NCBI GenBank assembly: GCA_002716825.1
Contig: PBCC01000007.1
Span: 26,722 to 90,721, forward strand
Direction of reading: 5' to 3'
Length of the DNA: 64,000 nt
DNA from: Halobacteriovorax sp.
Lineage (GTDB): Bacteria > Bdellovibrionota > Bacteriovoracia > Bacteriovoracales > Bacteriovoracaceae
Shown: piece by piece, positions 8,311 to 17,635 of the stretch
Layout: each line of letters begins with the position of its first letter
How positions within the stretch are numbered: position 1 is the stretch's first letter
The notes under the pieces: model-generated
The model's input: the letters and a program-made list of their open reading frames with translations, nothing else
The model's database searches: none
Told to the model about the DNA's origin: nothing
Translations under genes and position numbers: made by a program

Positions 8311-9210
8311 ATGTCAGAAGAAACGGCTTATCTTATTTCCGACTTTTTTACCTATCTCCTCAACGGAGTGGCCCAAGGTAGTATCTATGCCCTAATCGCT
8401 CTGGGCTACACCATGGTGTACGGGATTATTAAACTCATCAATTTTGCCCATGGTGAGTTTTATATGATCGGTGCCTTTATTGGTTATTTCCTCATTTCAA
8501 GTGGCCTTCCACTTTACATAGCACTTCCTGCGGCCATGATAGGCTCAGGACTAGTAGCAGTTAGTGTAGAGAGATTGGTCTATCGCCCCATCCGCTATGC
8601 AGGCAGAATCCCTGCACTAATTACCGCTCTTGGAACCTCACTCTTTTTTCAATATCTAGGTCAGGGAACAATCGGCGCCGATCCAAAAGCTTTCCCAACA
8701 GCTTTCGAAAATACTACTTATCAAGTTGGCGATGTTTTCATTTCAAAAATTCAAATTGTTATTTTCCTCGTCACCATGGTGCTTATGACAGGCCTTTGGT
8801 ACGTGGTTACCCATACAAAAATTGGTAAGGCCATGCGAGCCACTTCATTTAATATGAACGCCGCTGAGCTCATGGGTATTAATACCAACAGAATCGTAAG
8901 CTTCACTTTCTTTGTTGGTGCATCACTTGCCGGTGCGGCCGGTGTTCTGGTCGGAATGTACTACAACACGGTTGAACCGATGATGGGACTTATACCAGGA
9001 CTAAAAGCCTTCATCGCAGCCGTTCTTGGTGGTATCGGCATTATTCCAGGTGCTGTACTAGGTGGCCTCACACTCGGTATCGCCGAAAATATGGTCGTAG
9101 GCTTTTGGATCTCAACTTATAGAGATGCTGTCGCCTTCGCCATTCTTATTCTTATATTACTGGTTAAACCTGCAGGACTCCTGGGCACCAACCGCAAGGA
9201 GAAAGTATAA
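8311..9210 (+). CDS. livH: Branched-chain amino-acid ABC transporter permease LivH
   Basis: About 299 residues from the ATG at 8311 (a GTG at 8299 is possible; GGGA at 8301-8304 favours the ATG). A polytopic inner-membrane permease with GVAQGSIYALIALGYTMVYGIIKLINFAHGE-like N terminus read in pieces, VAVSVERLVYRPIR, and the cytoplasmic-loop signature MGINTNRIVSFTFFVGASLAG. It joins livM by TAATG. Confidence 0.94.
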   Translation: MSEETAYLISDFFTYLLNGVAQGSIYALIALGYTMVYGIIKLINFAHGEFYMIGAFIGYFLISSGLPLYIALPAAMIGSGLVAVSVERLVYRPIRYAGRIPALITALGTSLFFQYLGQGTIGADPKAFPTAFENTTYQVGDVFISKIQIVIFLVTMVLMTGLWYVVTHTKIGKAMRATSFNMNAAELMGINTNRIVSFTFFVGASLAGAAGVLVGMYYNTVEPMMGLIPGLKAFIAAVLGGIGIIPGAVLGGLTLGIAENMVVGFWISTYRDAVAFAILILILLVKPAGLLGTNRKEKV

Positions 9211-10088
9211 TGGATTATTTAATTTATCTAACCATTCAAAGTGGTATTTTTATTATCTTGGCCGTCAGTCTTAATTTAATTAATGGAATCTGTGGTCAGT
9301 TCTCACTTGGACACGCGGGTTTTTGGGCGGTCGGTGCTTATGTCGGTGCTGCTTATAGTGTTTTTGCTCCCCTACCTGTTCCAGACTTTGTGAATCTCTT
9401 TATTGGCTGTGGACTTGGTTTCACTGCTGCCGCTATTGCAGGACTTGCCATTGGTGTTCCATGCCTTCGACTTCGTGGTGACTACCTAGCCATTGCAACT
9501 CTCGGCTTTGGTGAGATTATCAGAATCATCATTATGAATATGGACGCCGTTGGTGGACCTCGTGGCTTCACTGGTATACCTGCTTGGAGTAATTTCTTCT
9601 GGGTCTATCTCTGGGTCATCATCACGATTGTATTTGTAGTGAACCTTCTTCGCGGAACTCACGGCCGAGCGATTATCTCTATTCGAGAAGACGAAATTGC
9701 TGCCGAGAGCATGGGTATCTACACTTTCAAATATAAAGTCATGGCCTTCGCAGTCGGTGCTGGTTTTGCTGGAGTTGCGGGTGTCCTTTTTGCTCACACC
9801 ACTCAATTCATCCACCCAAACAGCTTTAACTTTATGTGGTCTGTGATTATTCTTCTTATGATCATCTTAGGAGGACTAGGCTCTGTTACTGGTGCCGTCG
9901 TTGGCGCAGTTATCCTCTCTATCCTGCCTGAACTATTACGCTTTTTCGGCGAAACAGTTTCGGAGTGGCGAATGGTTATCTACTCAATGCTACTCATTTG
10001 CTTAATGCTAATGCGTCCGTCTGGAATTTTTGGCAAGCATGAGCTCGATATCAAGAAACTTCTTGGTATGAAAAAAGGAGACGCATAA
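9210..10088 (+). CDS. livM: Branched-chain amino-acid ABC transporter permease LivM
   Basis: 292 residues. The second membrane subunit: LNLINGICGQFSLGHAGFWAVGAY, split here only for recognition, IGVPCLRLRGDYLAIATLGFGEI and SMGIYTFKYKVMAFAVGAGFAGVAG are all typical LivM segments. TAATG overlaps at both ends place it between livH and livG. Confidence 0.94.
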   Translation: MDYLIYLTIQSGIFIILAVSLNLINGICGQFSLGHAGFWAVGAYVGAAYSVFAPLPVPDFVNLFIGCGLGFTAAAIAGLAIGVPCLRLRGDYLAIATLGFGEIIRIIIMNMDAVGGPRGFTGIPAWSNFFWVYLWVIITIVFVVNLLRGTHGRAIISIREDEIAAESMGIYTFKYKVMAFAVGAGFAGVAGVLFAHTTQFIHPNSFNFMWSVIILLMIILGGLGSVTGAVVGAVILSILPELLRFFGETVSEWRMVIYSMLLICLMLMRPSGIFGKHELDIKKLLGMKKGDA

Positions 10089-10873
10089 TGAGCACTCCCG
10101 TTTTAGAAACTCAAGGCATCACCATGCGCTTTGGCGGCTTGGTTGCCGTCAATAATTTCTCACTTCAGCTAGGGGCTACTGACCTCGTGGGAATCATTGG
10201 TCCAAATGGTGCCGGAAAAACCACCATCTTTAATATGATCACTGGCATTTATACGCCAACGGAAGGGCGTGTTTTTCTTGATGGTAAAGACATCACTGAA
10301 CTTCGCCCTGCCCATATTACTCAAAGTGGGATCTGTAGAACCTTCCAAAACATTAGATTGTTTAAAGACTTAAGTGTTCTCGATAATATTCGCTTGGCCG
10401 GTCACTTTAGAGTCGATTACGGAGTCATGTCCTCTATTTTTAGAACAAAACAATATCACGTTGAAGAAGCTAGACTTGTTCAAGAAGCTGATAAGCTGCT
10501 CGATATTTTTGGACTTAAATCTAAGAAAGATCACCTGGCAAAAAATCTTCCTTACGGCGAGCAACGTAGACTAGAGATCGCGAGAGCTCTTGCGACGAAA
10601 CCAAAGGTTCTTCTTCTCGATGAGCCAGCGGCTGGGATGAATCCAAAAGAGACGGCAGACCTAACTAAACTTATTCGTTGGGTGCGCGATGAATTCCAAA
10701 TCGCTATTCTTTTGATTGAGCACGATATGAGTTTAGTCATGAACGTCTGTGAGCATATTCACTGCGTAGACTACGGCCAACTTATCGCCAGCGGCGGACC
10801 AAAAGACATCCAATCAAATCCAAAAGTAATTGAAGCCTACCTCGGCGCAGACGCTGTAGCGGAGACTAAGTAA
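10088..10873 (+). CDS. livG: Branched-chain amino-acid ABC transporter ATPase LivG
   Basis: 261 residues. Walker A GPNGAGKTT near residue 38, the variant ABC signature LPYGEQRRLEIARAL, Walker B VLLLDEPAAGMN and switch His in IEHDM are present. The C-terminal VIEAYLGA is typical of LivG. It energises transport with LivF. Coupled by TAATG to both neighbours. Confidence 0.95.
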   Translation: MSTPVLETQGITMRFGGLVAVNNFSLQLGATDLVGIIGPNGAGKTTIFNMITGIYTPTEGRVFLDGKDITELRPAHITQSGICRTFQNIRLFKDLSVLDNIRLAGHFRVDYGVMSSIFRTKQYHVEEARLVQEADKLLDIFGLKSKKDHLAKNLPYGEQRRLEIARALATKPKVLLLDEPAAGMNPKETADLTKLIRWVRDEFQIAILLIEHDMSLVMNVCEHIHCVDYGQLIASGGPKDIQSNPKVIEAYLGADAVAETK

Positions 10874-11586
10874 TGAGTACGATTTTAGAAATTAAAGATT
10901 TAAATGTTCATTACGGTGCCATCCATGCCATTCACGGCATCAACCTAAAAGTCGAAGAAGGCGAAATCGTCACACTTATCGGCTCTAATGGTGCTGGAAA
11001 AACTACTACTCTCCATACCATCTCAGGGCTGCTCAAGCCGACATCAGGTGAAATTGTATTTAAAGGCCAGCCGATTCAAGGCTTACCGGCCCATAAGATT
11101 GTGGCCCAAGGCCTAGCACAAACACCTGAAGGACGAATGGTTTTTCCTGACTTAACTGTTGGCGAAAACCTAGAGATGGGTGCGTTCCTCAGAAATAATA
11201 AAGCTGAGATCGCCGCCGATCTCAAAAAAATGTTCACTCTTTTTCCTAGATTAGAAGAGCGAAGAAAACAGCACGCTGGAACTCTTTCCGGTGGAGAGCA
11301 GCAAATGCTTGCGATCGCTCGCGCTTATATGGCGAAGCCAAAGCTTTTACTTCTTGATGAGCCCTCTCTAGGTATTGCACCAATTTTAGTTCAGGCTATT
11401 TTTGATGCCATTGTCGAGATTAACCGCTCGGGGATGACCGTTCTTTTGGTCGAACAAAATGCCTATGCAGCACTCAAGATTGCACACCGAGGGTATGTTT
11501 TAACTACCGGTGAAATCGCTATGCAAGGTCCATCGGCAGAATTAATATCCAACGAAGAAATCAGAAAAGCATATTTAGGACATTAA
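10873..11586 (+). CDS. livF: Branched-chain amino-acid ABC transporter ATPase LivF
   Basis: 237 residues. Walker A GSNGAGKTTTLHTISG, signature LSGGEQQMLAIARAYM, Walker B LLLLDEPSLGIAP and VEQNAYAALKIAHRGYVL identify LivF. It completes a full livKHMGF set in canonical order. Confidence 0.95.
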   Translation: MSTILEIKDLNVHYGAIHAIHGINLKVEEGEIVTLIGSNGAGKTTTLHTISGLLKPTSGEIVFKGQPIQGLPAHKIVAQGLAQTPEGRMVFPDLTVGENLEMGAFLRNNKAEIAADLKKMFTLFPRLEERRKQHAGTLSGGEQQMLAIARAYMAKPKLLLLDEPSLGIAPILVQAIFDAIVEINRSGMTVLLVEQNAYAALKIAHRGYVLTTGEIAMQGPSAELISNEEIRKAYLGH

Positions 11587-11589
11587 TTT

Positions 11590-11799
11590 ATGACTATCTC
11601 TTACGAAGAAGCAGTTAAGAAGTTACAAAAAGCAGTAAAAACGTCACATATTGATAATCAAAAACATATCGATTTGACGCTGGTTGATCCTAGTCAACGA
11701 GCTGATCTGCAAAAAGCACTAATGTTTGTTAAAGCTATGATTGTACGTGGAGAGATCAGCGACTCCCAATTTAAATCTGATGTAGGACTTGAGGCGTAA
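11590..11799 (+). CDS. Small hypothetical protein (69 aa)
   Basis: Not recognised. A soluble, probably helical 69-residue protein starting 3 bases after livF and ending immediately before the next small gene, so it is likely co-transcribed with the transporter. The C-terminal part (DLQKALMFVKAMIVRGEISDS) resembles a short helical hairpin. No Cys, signal or membrane segment. Confidence 0.7.
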   Translation: MTISYEEAVKKLQKAVKTSHIDNQKHIDLTLVDPSQRADLQKALMFVKAMIVRGEISDSQFKSDVGLEA

Positions 11800-12018
11800 A
11801 TGGCAAAATGTAGGTTCTGCAGCAAAGAAATTACCTGGATGAAAGAAGGCAAAAAAAATGTACCTGTTGAAACAGATGGTACAGTTCACGACTGTGAGAT
11901 TTTTGCCAAATCAAGAGCAAGTACCAAGAATATCACTCCTGGCTCCCTAAGCCCTGAGGAGATTGCTCGTTACGAAGGCGCCATCAATGACGAGGCGCAA
12001 AAGAAAAAGAAGCGCTAA
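11800..12018 (+). CDS. Small zinc-ribbon-like protein (72 aa)
   Basis: The ATG directly abuts the preceding stop. Cys4-x2-Cys7 and His30-x-Cys32 make a plausible zinc site, with the pattern of small ribbons that read C..C..I.W...GK..PV. The C terminus is very basic (KKKKR), suggesting nucleic-acid contact. No defined family is assigned. Confidence 0.7.
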   Translation: MAKCRFCSKEITWMKEGKKNVPVETDGTVHDCEIFAKSRASTKNITPGSLSPEEIARYEGAINDEAQKKKKR

Positions 12019-12075
12019 CCCTGTAATTATCACTATCCGCTTGGCTTAGTGTGACAGGTGGGGGAAATTTCCTTC

Positions 12076-12810
12076 ATGCGCGCTGTTCTTGGACTTCTAT
12101 TCATTTCGATCCTTGCCGGATGTGGCCCTCTTGAAAAAGAGAGCGTGAAACCTATAGCCGAAGTTCAGACGCTGGCAGATGCGCTTGGCTCCGGCAATGC
12201 CCCATCGATCGACCTGACCTTCAAATTTGAAGACATAAACGTGAAGCCACCAGTGCGACGTATTCCTATTCCGTTGCTGGGTACAATTGTAAGTGAAATC
12301 GGCAATGCTTTTGCTGAAGTTTTCATTCAGCTCAATCGCGACTGGGACGTGAAGCAAGAGCCGCTAATTCTCGATCTTCCTCCAATTGATGCAGACACTT
12401 TAAGAGCACTTGAAATTAAGAGCCTAGAACTAAAAATCGTTCCTGGGAGCGTTGTTAGATCAAGAAATCCCCTCGTTAATCTGTGGCAAACCATTACCTT
12501 CAAAAAAGCCAATCTTAACTTTCTTAGCCGAATGACCATCTTTGTAGCTAATGAAAAAATGTATGAGGCTGGAGAGTGGTCAAGGATTGCTCGCTACAGA
12601 GAGAGCGAGCAAGTCCTTTCGTGTGAGGGGAAATGCCTAACATTTGATACCAAGCTTGAAAAAGGCGAACGGCTCAACCTATCAAAGCTTCTATCCAAGG
12701 GCGGTTTAATCTATATCCGCCCCGACGTTGAAGTTAAATCAACTCCTAAGAGAAACTTCAATCTTGCCGGGGAAATCAAGATAAAGGTGACCCTTTCACC
12801 AATTTTTTAA
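12076..12810 (+). CDS. Hypothetical lipoprotein
   Basis: About 244 residues from the ATG at 12076, which is preceded by a GGGGGA purine block and begins a clear lipoprotein signal ending in LAGC (Cys15). A GTG at 12058 would add six residues and is less likely. The mature part alternates short beta-like stretches and has no motif I recognise. The stop overlaps that of the receiver gene on the other strand by 4 bases. Confidence 0.75.
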   Translation: MRAVLGLLFISILAGCGPLEKESVKPIAEVQTLADALGSGNAPSIDLTFKFEDINVKPPVRRIPIPLLGTIVSEIGNAFAEVFIQLNRDWDVKQEPLILDLPPIDADTLRALEIKSLELKIVPGSVVRSRNPLVNLWQTITFKKANLNFLSRMTIFVANEKMYEAGEWSRIARYRESEQVLSCEGKCLTFDTKLEKGERLNLSKLLSKGGLIYIRPDVEVKSTPKRNFNLAGEIKIKVTLSPIF

Positions 12811-13193
12811 CCCACTAATTGCAGTCCAAGTTGATGTCGCTCAATCGCTTTAATCGTTGCCACAAAAAGCAACTCAGCAATGCTATTTTTGGCTAGAACA
12901 CAATCACATAGTGATGAATATCTCTCGAGAAATCCCCTATCTTCTGTCGCACTAACTACCACGAGCGGAAACTTATTCACTAAGCTTTGGCAGTACTGAG
13001 GGGAGCCAAAATAAGGAGAAGAGAGATCAGCTACAACAGCGTCAAACTTAGGTCCACTGTTGAGGTGAAAGTGAGCCTGATCAGGGTCAGAGGCACATAT
13101 CACTTCTACGCCTTGATTTGAGAAAATAGATGATGCTAACTCTAGGAAGCGAAAGTCATTGTCCACGACCAGCACACGTGCCACAGGATTCAT
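12807..13193 (-). CDS. Stand-alone response-regulator receiver domain
   Basis: 128 residues covering a single CheY-like fold and no output domain. Acidic pocket Asp11/Asp13, candidate phosphoacceptor Asp56 (VVADLS), switch Ser81 (VVVSATE) and Lys102 (LAKNS) are visible. The LAKNS and PYFGSP segments are unusual, so phosphorylation chemistry may be altered. GGAGG precedes the ATG. No cognate kinase is adjacent; a hybrid kinase lies 2 kb away. Confidence 0.8.
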   Translation of the reverse strand: MNPVARVLVVDNDFRFLELASSIFSNQGVEVICASDPDQAHFHLNSGPKFDAVVADLSSPYFGSPQYCQSLVNKFPLVVVSATEDRGFLERYSSLCDCVLAKNSIAELLFVATIKAIERHQLGLQLVG

Positions 13194-13353
13194 AAGTCCT
13201 CCAGGATCTCTTTGCGATAACTAAGCTTACGAAGCATCCGCGAAATATCCTAAAGAAACCGACATTAAACAGATTTTCAGTGGGTTAATATCATTGAGGT
13301 GTGGCCATAAACCGTAAATATTGGGCACCTTGCAAAAAAATGCGGCGTTTTTA

Positions 13354-13542
13354 CTAGTCGTTGTCTTTCAAAACGCGAAAATCGGCTTCAAAAACATCGC
13401 CTTTAGGAGTGGGCTTAGACCTGGAAGTGGATTGACTAGATTTGACCTTGGCATGGGCATAATTGCTCCAGAGCCGACGAATCAGGCTCCAAACAAAGTA
13501 GATAAAAATAGCGCGTAAAATCAACGTAACAATCATGCTCAA
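13354..13542 (-). CDS. Small single-pass membrane protein (62 aa)
   Basis: One N-terminal transmembrane helix (about residues 4-22), a Trp/Arg-rich boundary, then a polar tail ending FEADFRVLKDND. This arrangement resembles small DUF4834-like proteins. The TTG at 13542 has AAGAG six bases upstream; an ATG two codons later is the alternative start. The opposite-strand ORF here looks like a shadow. Function unknown. Confidence 0.55.
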   Translation of the reverse strand: MSMIVTLILRAIFIYFVWSLIRRLWSNYAHAKVKSSQSTSRSKPTPKGDVFEADFRVLKDND

Positions 13543-13632
13543 AACATACTCTTAAGCATTCTAGAGGTCAAAGCTCACTAGCCGAATGGGATTCCAACAT
13601 GTTAGATTTATGAAAACTCTCTAGGTGAAAAT

Positions 13633-15198
13633 ATGAGCGCAAATATCCATTGGGCCGACATCACGGCTGACCGTATTATCAAGCAACTGGGCGAAAAAGA
13701 CGTCTACACTCTCGCCAGTGGAATTACACCTTCAGGTGTTGTTCACTTTGGTAACTTCAGAGAAGTCATTACGGTTGATCTGGTCGCAAGAGGTCTTCGC
13801 GCCAAAGGCAAGAAAGTTCGCTTTATATTTTCATGGGATGACTACGATACCTTCAGAAAAGTTCCGGCCAATATGCCAAAGCAAGATGAGCTAGCAAAAT
13901 ATATGTTCCAGCCTATCGTCGATACACCAGATCCATTTGGTGAACACGAATCATACGCTGCCCATCATGAGAGGTCTTTTGAAGCGCAGCTTGAAAAAGT
14001 TGGAATTGAAGTTGAGCCTTTGTATCAAGCCGTAAAGTACCGCGCAGGTGAATACAGAAAAGGAATTAGAACGACGCTTGAAAAAAGAGATGAGATTGCG
14101 GCGATCCTCAATGAGCATAGAACAAGTCCACTTGGTGAAGACTGGATGCCCGTTAGTGTTTACTGTGAAAAATGTAATACAGATCACGAGATTAAAAATA
14201 TTAAGTGGGACGGCAAGAGCGCACTCTCTTATGAATGCAATAATTGCCAAAACAAAGGTCAGCTCGACCTTGAAACAACTGAGCGAGTAAAACTTCCTTG
14301 GCGAATGGACTGGCCGATGCGCTGGGCGCACGAGCAAGTTGATTTTGAGCCAGGGGGTAAAGACCACTCGTCACAAGGTGGCAGTTATACGACCGCTAAA
14401 GAAATCGTGAAGCTATACGATTGGCGCTCACCTATTTATCTACAATATGATTTCGTGTCGATTAAGGGTGCCGGCGGCAAGATGAGCTCGTCAAAAGGTA
14501 ATCTCATTACGGTAAATGATATTCTTAAAGTTTATGAACCCGAAATGGTTCGTTGGATTTTTGCTAGTTATAAAACTAACGTAGATTTTGCCGTTAGTTT
14601 TGATCTCGACGTGATTAAAACTTATGAAGATTTTGATCGCCAAGAACGTCAGGCTTACGGCGTTGAAGCTGCAAATGAAAAGAAAGCAGCGATGGCCAAA
14701 CGCGTGTATGAACTCTCGCAAATTTCAACAATGCCAAGTGAAATGCCGTTTCAACCGGCCTTTAGACACCTCACAAATATTCTACAAATTCACGATGGTG
14801 ATATTAAGGCCGCAAGATCTTTTTATGACAGCGATATAAAAAATGAACGAGACGAGAGAAGATTTAATGAGCGAGCCGCTTGTGCCAAGCACTGGCTTGA
14901 GAATTACGCACCAGAAGATTTTAAATTCAGTGTAAATAGCTCAAATATCAATTACGAGTGTGAAAGTAACACAAAGAGTTTTCTTACAGCATTCAAGCAA
15001 GTACTTGAGAAAGACTGGGCTTCATTTGACGACAAATCTCTACATGAAAAGATGTATGAAGTTATTCATGAGCATGAAGTTGAGCCACCTGTTGCATTTA
15101 AGGCACTTTATCAAAGTCTTATTTCACAAGACCGTGGACCTAAGCTCGCAAGCTTTATCTTGACCGTCGGAAAAGACAGAGTGATTCAACTTCTTTGA
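13633..15198 (+). CDS. lysS: Class I lysyl-tRNA synthetase
   Basis: 521 residues. A Rossmann-fold class I enzyme: SGVVHFGNF near residue 34 stands for the HIGH motif and KMSSSKG at 283-289 is the KMSKS loop. Two Cys pairs (CEKC, CNNC, near residues 177-199) suggest a zinc finger. It charges tRNA-Lys. This archaeal-type enzyme replaces the usual class II LysRS in a minority of bacteria; no class II copy is in the window. A 10-bp inverted repeat follows the stop. Confidence 0.95.
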   Translation: MSANIHWADITADRIIKQLGEKDVYTLASGITPSGVVHFGNFREVITVDLVARGLRAKGKKVRFIFSWDDYDTFRKVPANMPKQDELAKYMFQPIVDTPDPFGEHESYAAHHERSFEAQLEKVGIEVEPLYQAVKYRAGEYRKGIRTTLEKRDEIAAILNEHRTSPLGEDWMPVSVYCEKCNTDHEIKNIKWDGKSALSYECNNCQNKGQLDLETTERVKLPWRMDWPMRWAHEQVDFEPGGKDHSSQGGSYTTAKEIVKLYDWRSPIYLQYDFVSIKGAGGKMSSSKGNLITVNDILKVYEPEMVRWIFASYKTNVDFAVSFDLDVIKTYEDFDRQERQAYGVEAANEKKAAMAKRVYELSQISTMPSEMPFQPAFRHLTNILQIHDGDIKAARSFYDSDIKNERDERRFNERAACAKHWLENYAPEDFKFSVNSSNINYECESNTKSFLTAFKQVLEKDWASFDDKSLHEKMYEVIHEHEVEPPVAFKALYQSLISQDRGPKLASFILTVGKDRVIQLL

Positions 15199-15203
15199 AA
15201 CAT

Positions 15204-15226
15204 TTATGTCTAATCGTTAGACATAA
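15204..15226. promoter_or_regulatory. Perfect 10-bp inverted repeat overlapping the hybrid-kinase promoter
   Basis: TTATGTCTAA, TCG, TTAGACATAA: perfect 10-bp arms around a 3-base centre, with two further complementary bases outside a mismatch. It has no U-tract, so it is unlikely to be a lysS terminator. Its right arm covers where the -35 region for the TATAAT at 15244 would lie, as expected for an operator. Confidence 0.6.
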
Positions 15227-15243
15227 GTGGTATGAGTTCATAC

Positions 15244-15249
15244 TATAAT
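15244..15249 (+). promoter_or_regulatory. -10 element of the hybrid histidine kinase gene
   Basis: Consensus TATAAT ending 4 bases before the ATG at 15254; no Shine-Dalgarno is present, which suggests a leaderless transcript. Confidence 0.5.
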
Positions 15250-15253
15250 TGTA

Positions 15254-17479
15254 ATGAATACTAATACGTCTCCAGAGCAATTAAAAAAAAACAAGCCTGC
15301 AAAACCAATAAACTTGCACGGTGCTCATTGGTTCATACTCTACCTCTCTCTTATTGCAACATTGGGTGCATGGCACATTGCTAAGCAAGAGTCTGACGAA
15401 AAAGTGAAACTACAGTTCGATCGCGAAAGCACTCAGGTTGTCGAACTCATCATCGAACGACTACGAAAATATGAGGATGCACTTTGGGGTGGCGTCGCTC
15501 TTTACAAGAGTCTCGATGGGCATGTCTCTCCTGAACAGTGGAGAAAATATACGGACTCACTCGACATCGCCAGCAAGTATAAAGGAATCAATGGCCTCGG
15601 AGTTATCAAGCCCATTGACAAAAGTGAAGTTGCACGCTTAACAAAATCACTCAAAAAGATAAATCCCGATTTTCATATTTACCCAAAACATTCAAACGGA
15701 TCTCTTCTTCCCATCATTTATATCGAGCCATTAGAACAAAATATTAAGGCTCACGGCCTTGATATGGCCCACGAGCAAAACCGCTTCACTGCTGCAATGA
15801 AAGCTCGAGATTCTGGTAAAGCTCAAATCACCGGACCAATTGTACTAGTACAAGATTCAGAGCGTACTCCCGGCTTTTTATTTTATGCTCCTTTTTATAA
15901 AGGTGAAGTTAGTGCTTCAGCCAGTAAGGCCAATAGTTTTGCCGGATTAGTCTATGCACCATTCGTGGTAAAACGACTTATGGCCGGAGTTCTTGAAAGA
16001 GACAAAAGGCATGTCTCGTTAAACATTATGGATGCTGGCGAGACAATTTATCAGGAGCCAGTTTATGAGGGTGAAAAACTCTCTCTGAAAAAAACGATCG
16101 ATCTTTATGGACGGCAATGGAGTTTTGAAGTTCATAGCGATGCCAGTTTTCTTTCAGTCGTTGAAGACAGTCAGCCTTACTTAATTCTTGTTGGTGGTAT
16201 CATTATTGATATCCTTTTATTTTTTATTTTCTTAACACTCTCTCGCTCGAGCAAACGAAATGAGGAACTCGCTATCGAGATTGAGGAAAAGTACAAAAGT
16301 GAAATTGCGACGAGACGAGAAGCCGAACAAAAGGCGGAACACGCCAACAAGGCTAAAAGTCAGTTCCTAGCAAATATGTCTCACGAAATCAGAACACCGA
16401 TGAATGGCATTCTAGGTCTCACCGATATTCTAGTTGATGACAAAACCTTTTCGCCACAAAATAGAGAACTGCTCGAGATGATTCAAGAGTCCGGCAATAT
16501 TTTGATGGGAATTATTAATGATGTTCTAGATTTTTCCAAAATTGAATCTGAACATCTAGAGCTATTCCGGGAAAGAATTGATCTCACTCGCTGTATTGAA
16601 TCTTGTATCTATATACTAGATTCAAAAGCCTCTATTAATAATGTCTCTATCTCTTATGAAATTACTCCTACTGAGAATCATTATATTTTCAGCGACCAGC
16701 TTCGTATCAAGCAGATTATCATCAACCTTCTCTCAAACGCAGTGAAGTTCACACGAGATGGACAAGTCAAAATATTAGTTGAAAGAGAGCAAAAAAGTGG
16801 CAACCGTTACTTATACTCCATCAGTATTATAGACACAGGAATAGGCATCTCTGAAAAAAATATTGAGAAGCTCTTCACTCCTTTCATGCAAGGCAACTCT
16901 AATACAACCACTGAATATGGTGGGACTGGCCTAGGCCTCTCTATCAGTAAATCTCTAGCTGAAGCATTAGGTGGAGACATTGTTGTTAAATCTAAAATTG
17001 GAACCGGCTCGACCTTTATCTTTAGCTTTATGACTGACTTGATTGATACTAAAGTTGATGCCAATCATCATGAAACCTCAAGTAAAGAACAGATCAGAGC
17101 TAAAAGCTCAAACTGTCGAGTGCTGGTGGCCGAGGACAACATCATCAATCAAAAAATGATTTCTGAAATTTTAAAACGACTAGGGGTCATATTCAAAGTC
17201 GTCAAAAATGGCGAAGACTGCTTCAACGAGATTTTAGACGCTAAAGTTAAGTACGATATCGTGTTTATGGACGTCAGAATGCCAGTCATGGATGGACTTG
17301 AAGCAACTTCAAAGATTAAATCAAATATTGATGAATCTAAACTTCCCAAGATCGTTGGGCTCACGGCCAATGCTACAGTTGAGGACAAAGAGGCGTGCTT
17401 TGCTGCGGGAATGGACGACTATATCGCTAAGCCAGCAAAGATGAAGGACATTGAAGCCGTCATTCATAAATATTGCTAG
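15254..17479 (+). CDS. CHASE-domain hybrid sensor histidine kinase
   Basis: 741 residues. Order: transmembrane helix (about 28-46); periplasmic CHASE domain (about 65-285, [19 protein letters not shown]); second helix (about 312-335); HisKA with [10 protein letters not shown] (His377); HATPase with [18 protein letters not shown] and [11 protein letters not shown]-terminal receiver with phosphoacceptor Asp673 ([11 protein letters not shown]) and conserved LTANA and KPAK. CHASE domains sense small extracellular ligands, but the ligand here is unknown. No output regulator is adjacent, so it probably feeds a phosphorelay elsewhere. Confidence 0.95.
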   Translation: MNTNTSPEQLKKNKPAKPINLHGAHWFILYLSLIATLGAWHIAKQESDEKVKLQFDRESTQVVELIIERLRKYEDALWGGVALYKSLDGHVSPEQWRKYTDSLDIASKYKGINGLGVIKPIDKSEVARLTKSLKKINPDFHIYPKHSNGSLLPIIYIEPLEQNIKAHGLDMAHEQNRFTAAMKARDSGKAQITGPIVLVQDSERTPGFLFYAPFYKGEVSASASKANSFAGLVYAPFVVKRLMAGVLERDKRHVSLNIMDAGETIYQEPVYEGEKLSLKKTIDLYGRQWSFEVHSDASFLSVVEDSQPYLILVGGIIIDILLFFIFLTLSRSSKRNEELAIEIEEKYKSEIATRREAEQKAEHANKAKSQFLANMSHEIRTPMNGILGLTDILVDDKTFSPQNRELLEMIQESGNILMGIINDVLDFSKIESEHLELFRERIDLTRCIESCIYILDSKASINNVSISYEITPTENHYIFSDQLRIKQIIINLLSNAVKFTRDGQVKILVEREQKSGNRYLYSISIIDTGIGISEKNIEKLFTPFMQGNSNTTTEYGGTGLGLSISKSLAEALGGDIVVKSKIGTGSTFIFSFMTDLIDTKVDANHHETSSKEQIRAKSSNCRVLVAEDNIINQKMISEILKRLGVIFKVVKNGEDCFNEILDAKVKYDIVFMDVRMPVMDGLEATSKIKSNIDESKLPKIVGLTANATVEDKEACFAAGMDDYIAKPAKMKDIEAVIHKYC

Positions 17480-17635
17480 TCTCATTTTGACCCCATTTCC
17501 CTCTCAAGCTTCCTAGATTTTGCATAAAATTCTTACAATCAAGGCTTTGGTAAGTATTAATTACCTGCTCTTCTTGGCGCATTGTGAAGAAATTTATATC
17601 AATAACTTATAAGTTTTAACTGGAAGGGAGAGTCC

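Noticed and set aside
13321..13518. Plus-strand ORF opposite the small membrane protein
   Set aside because: No Shine-Dalgarno or recognisable protein features; the minus-strand frame has a clear helix and a better start.
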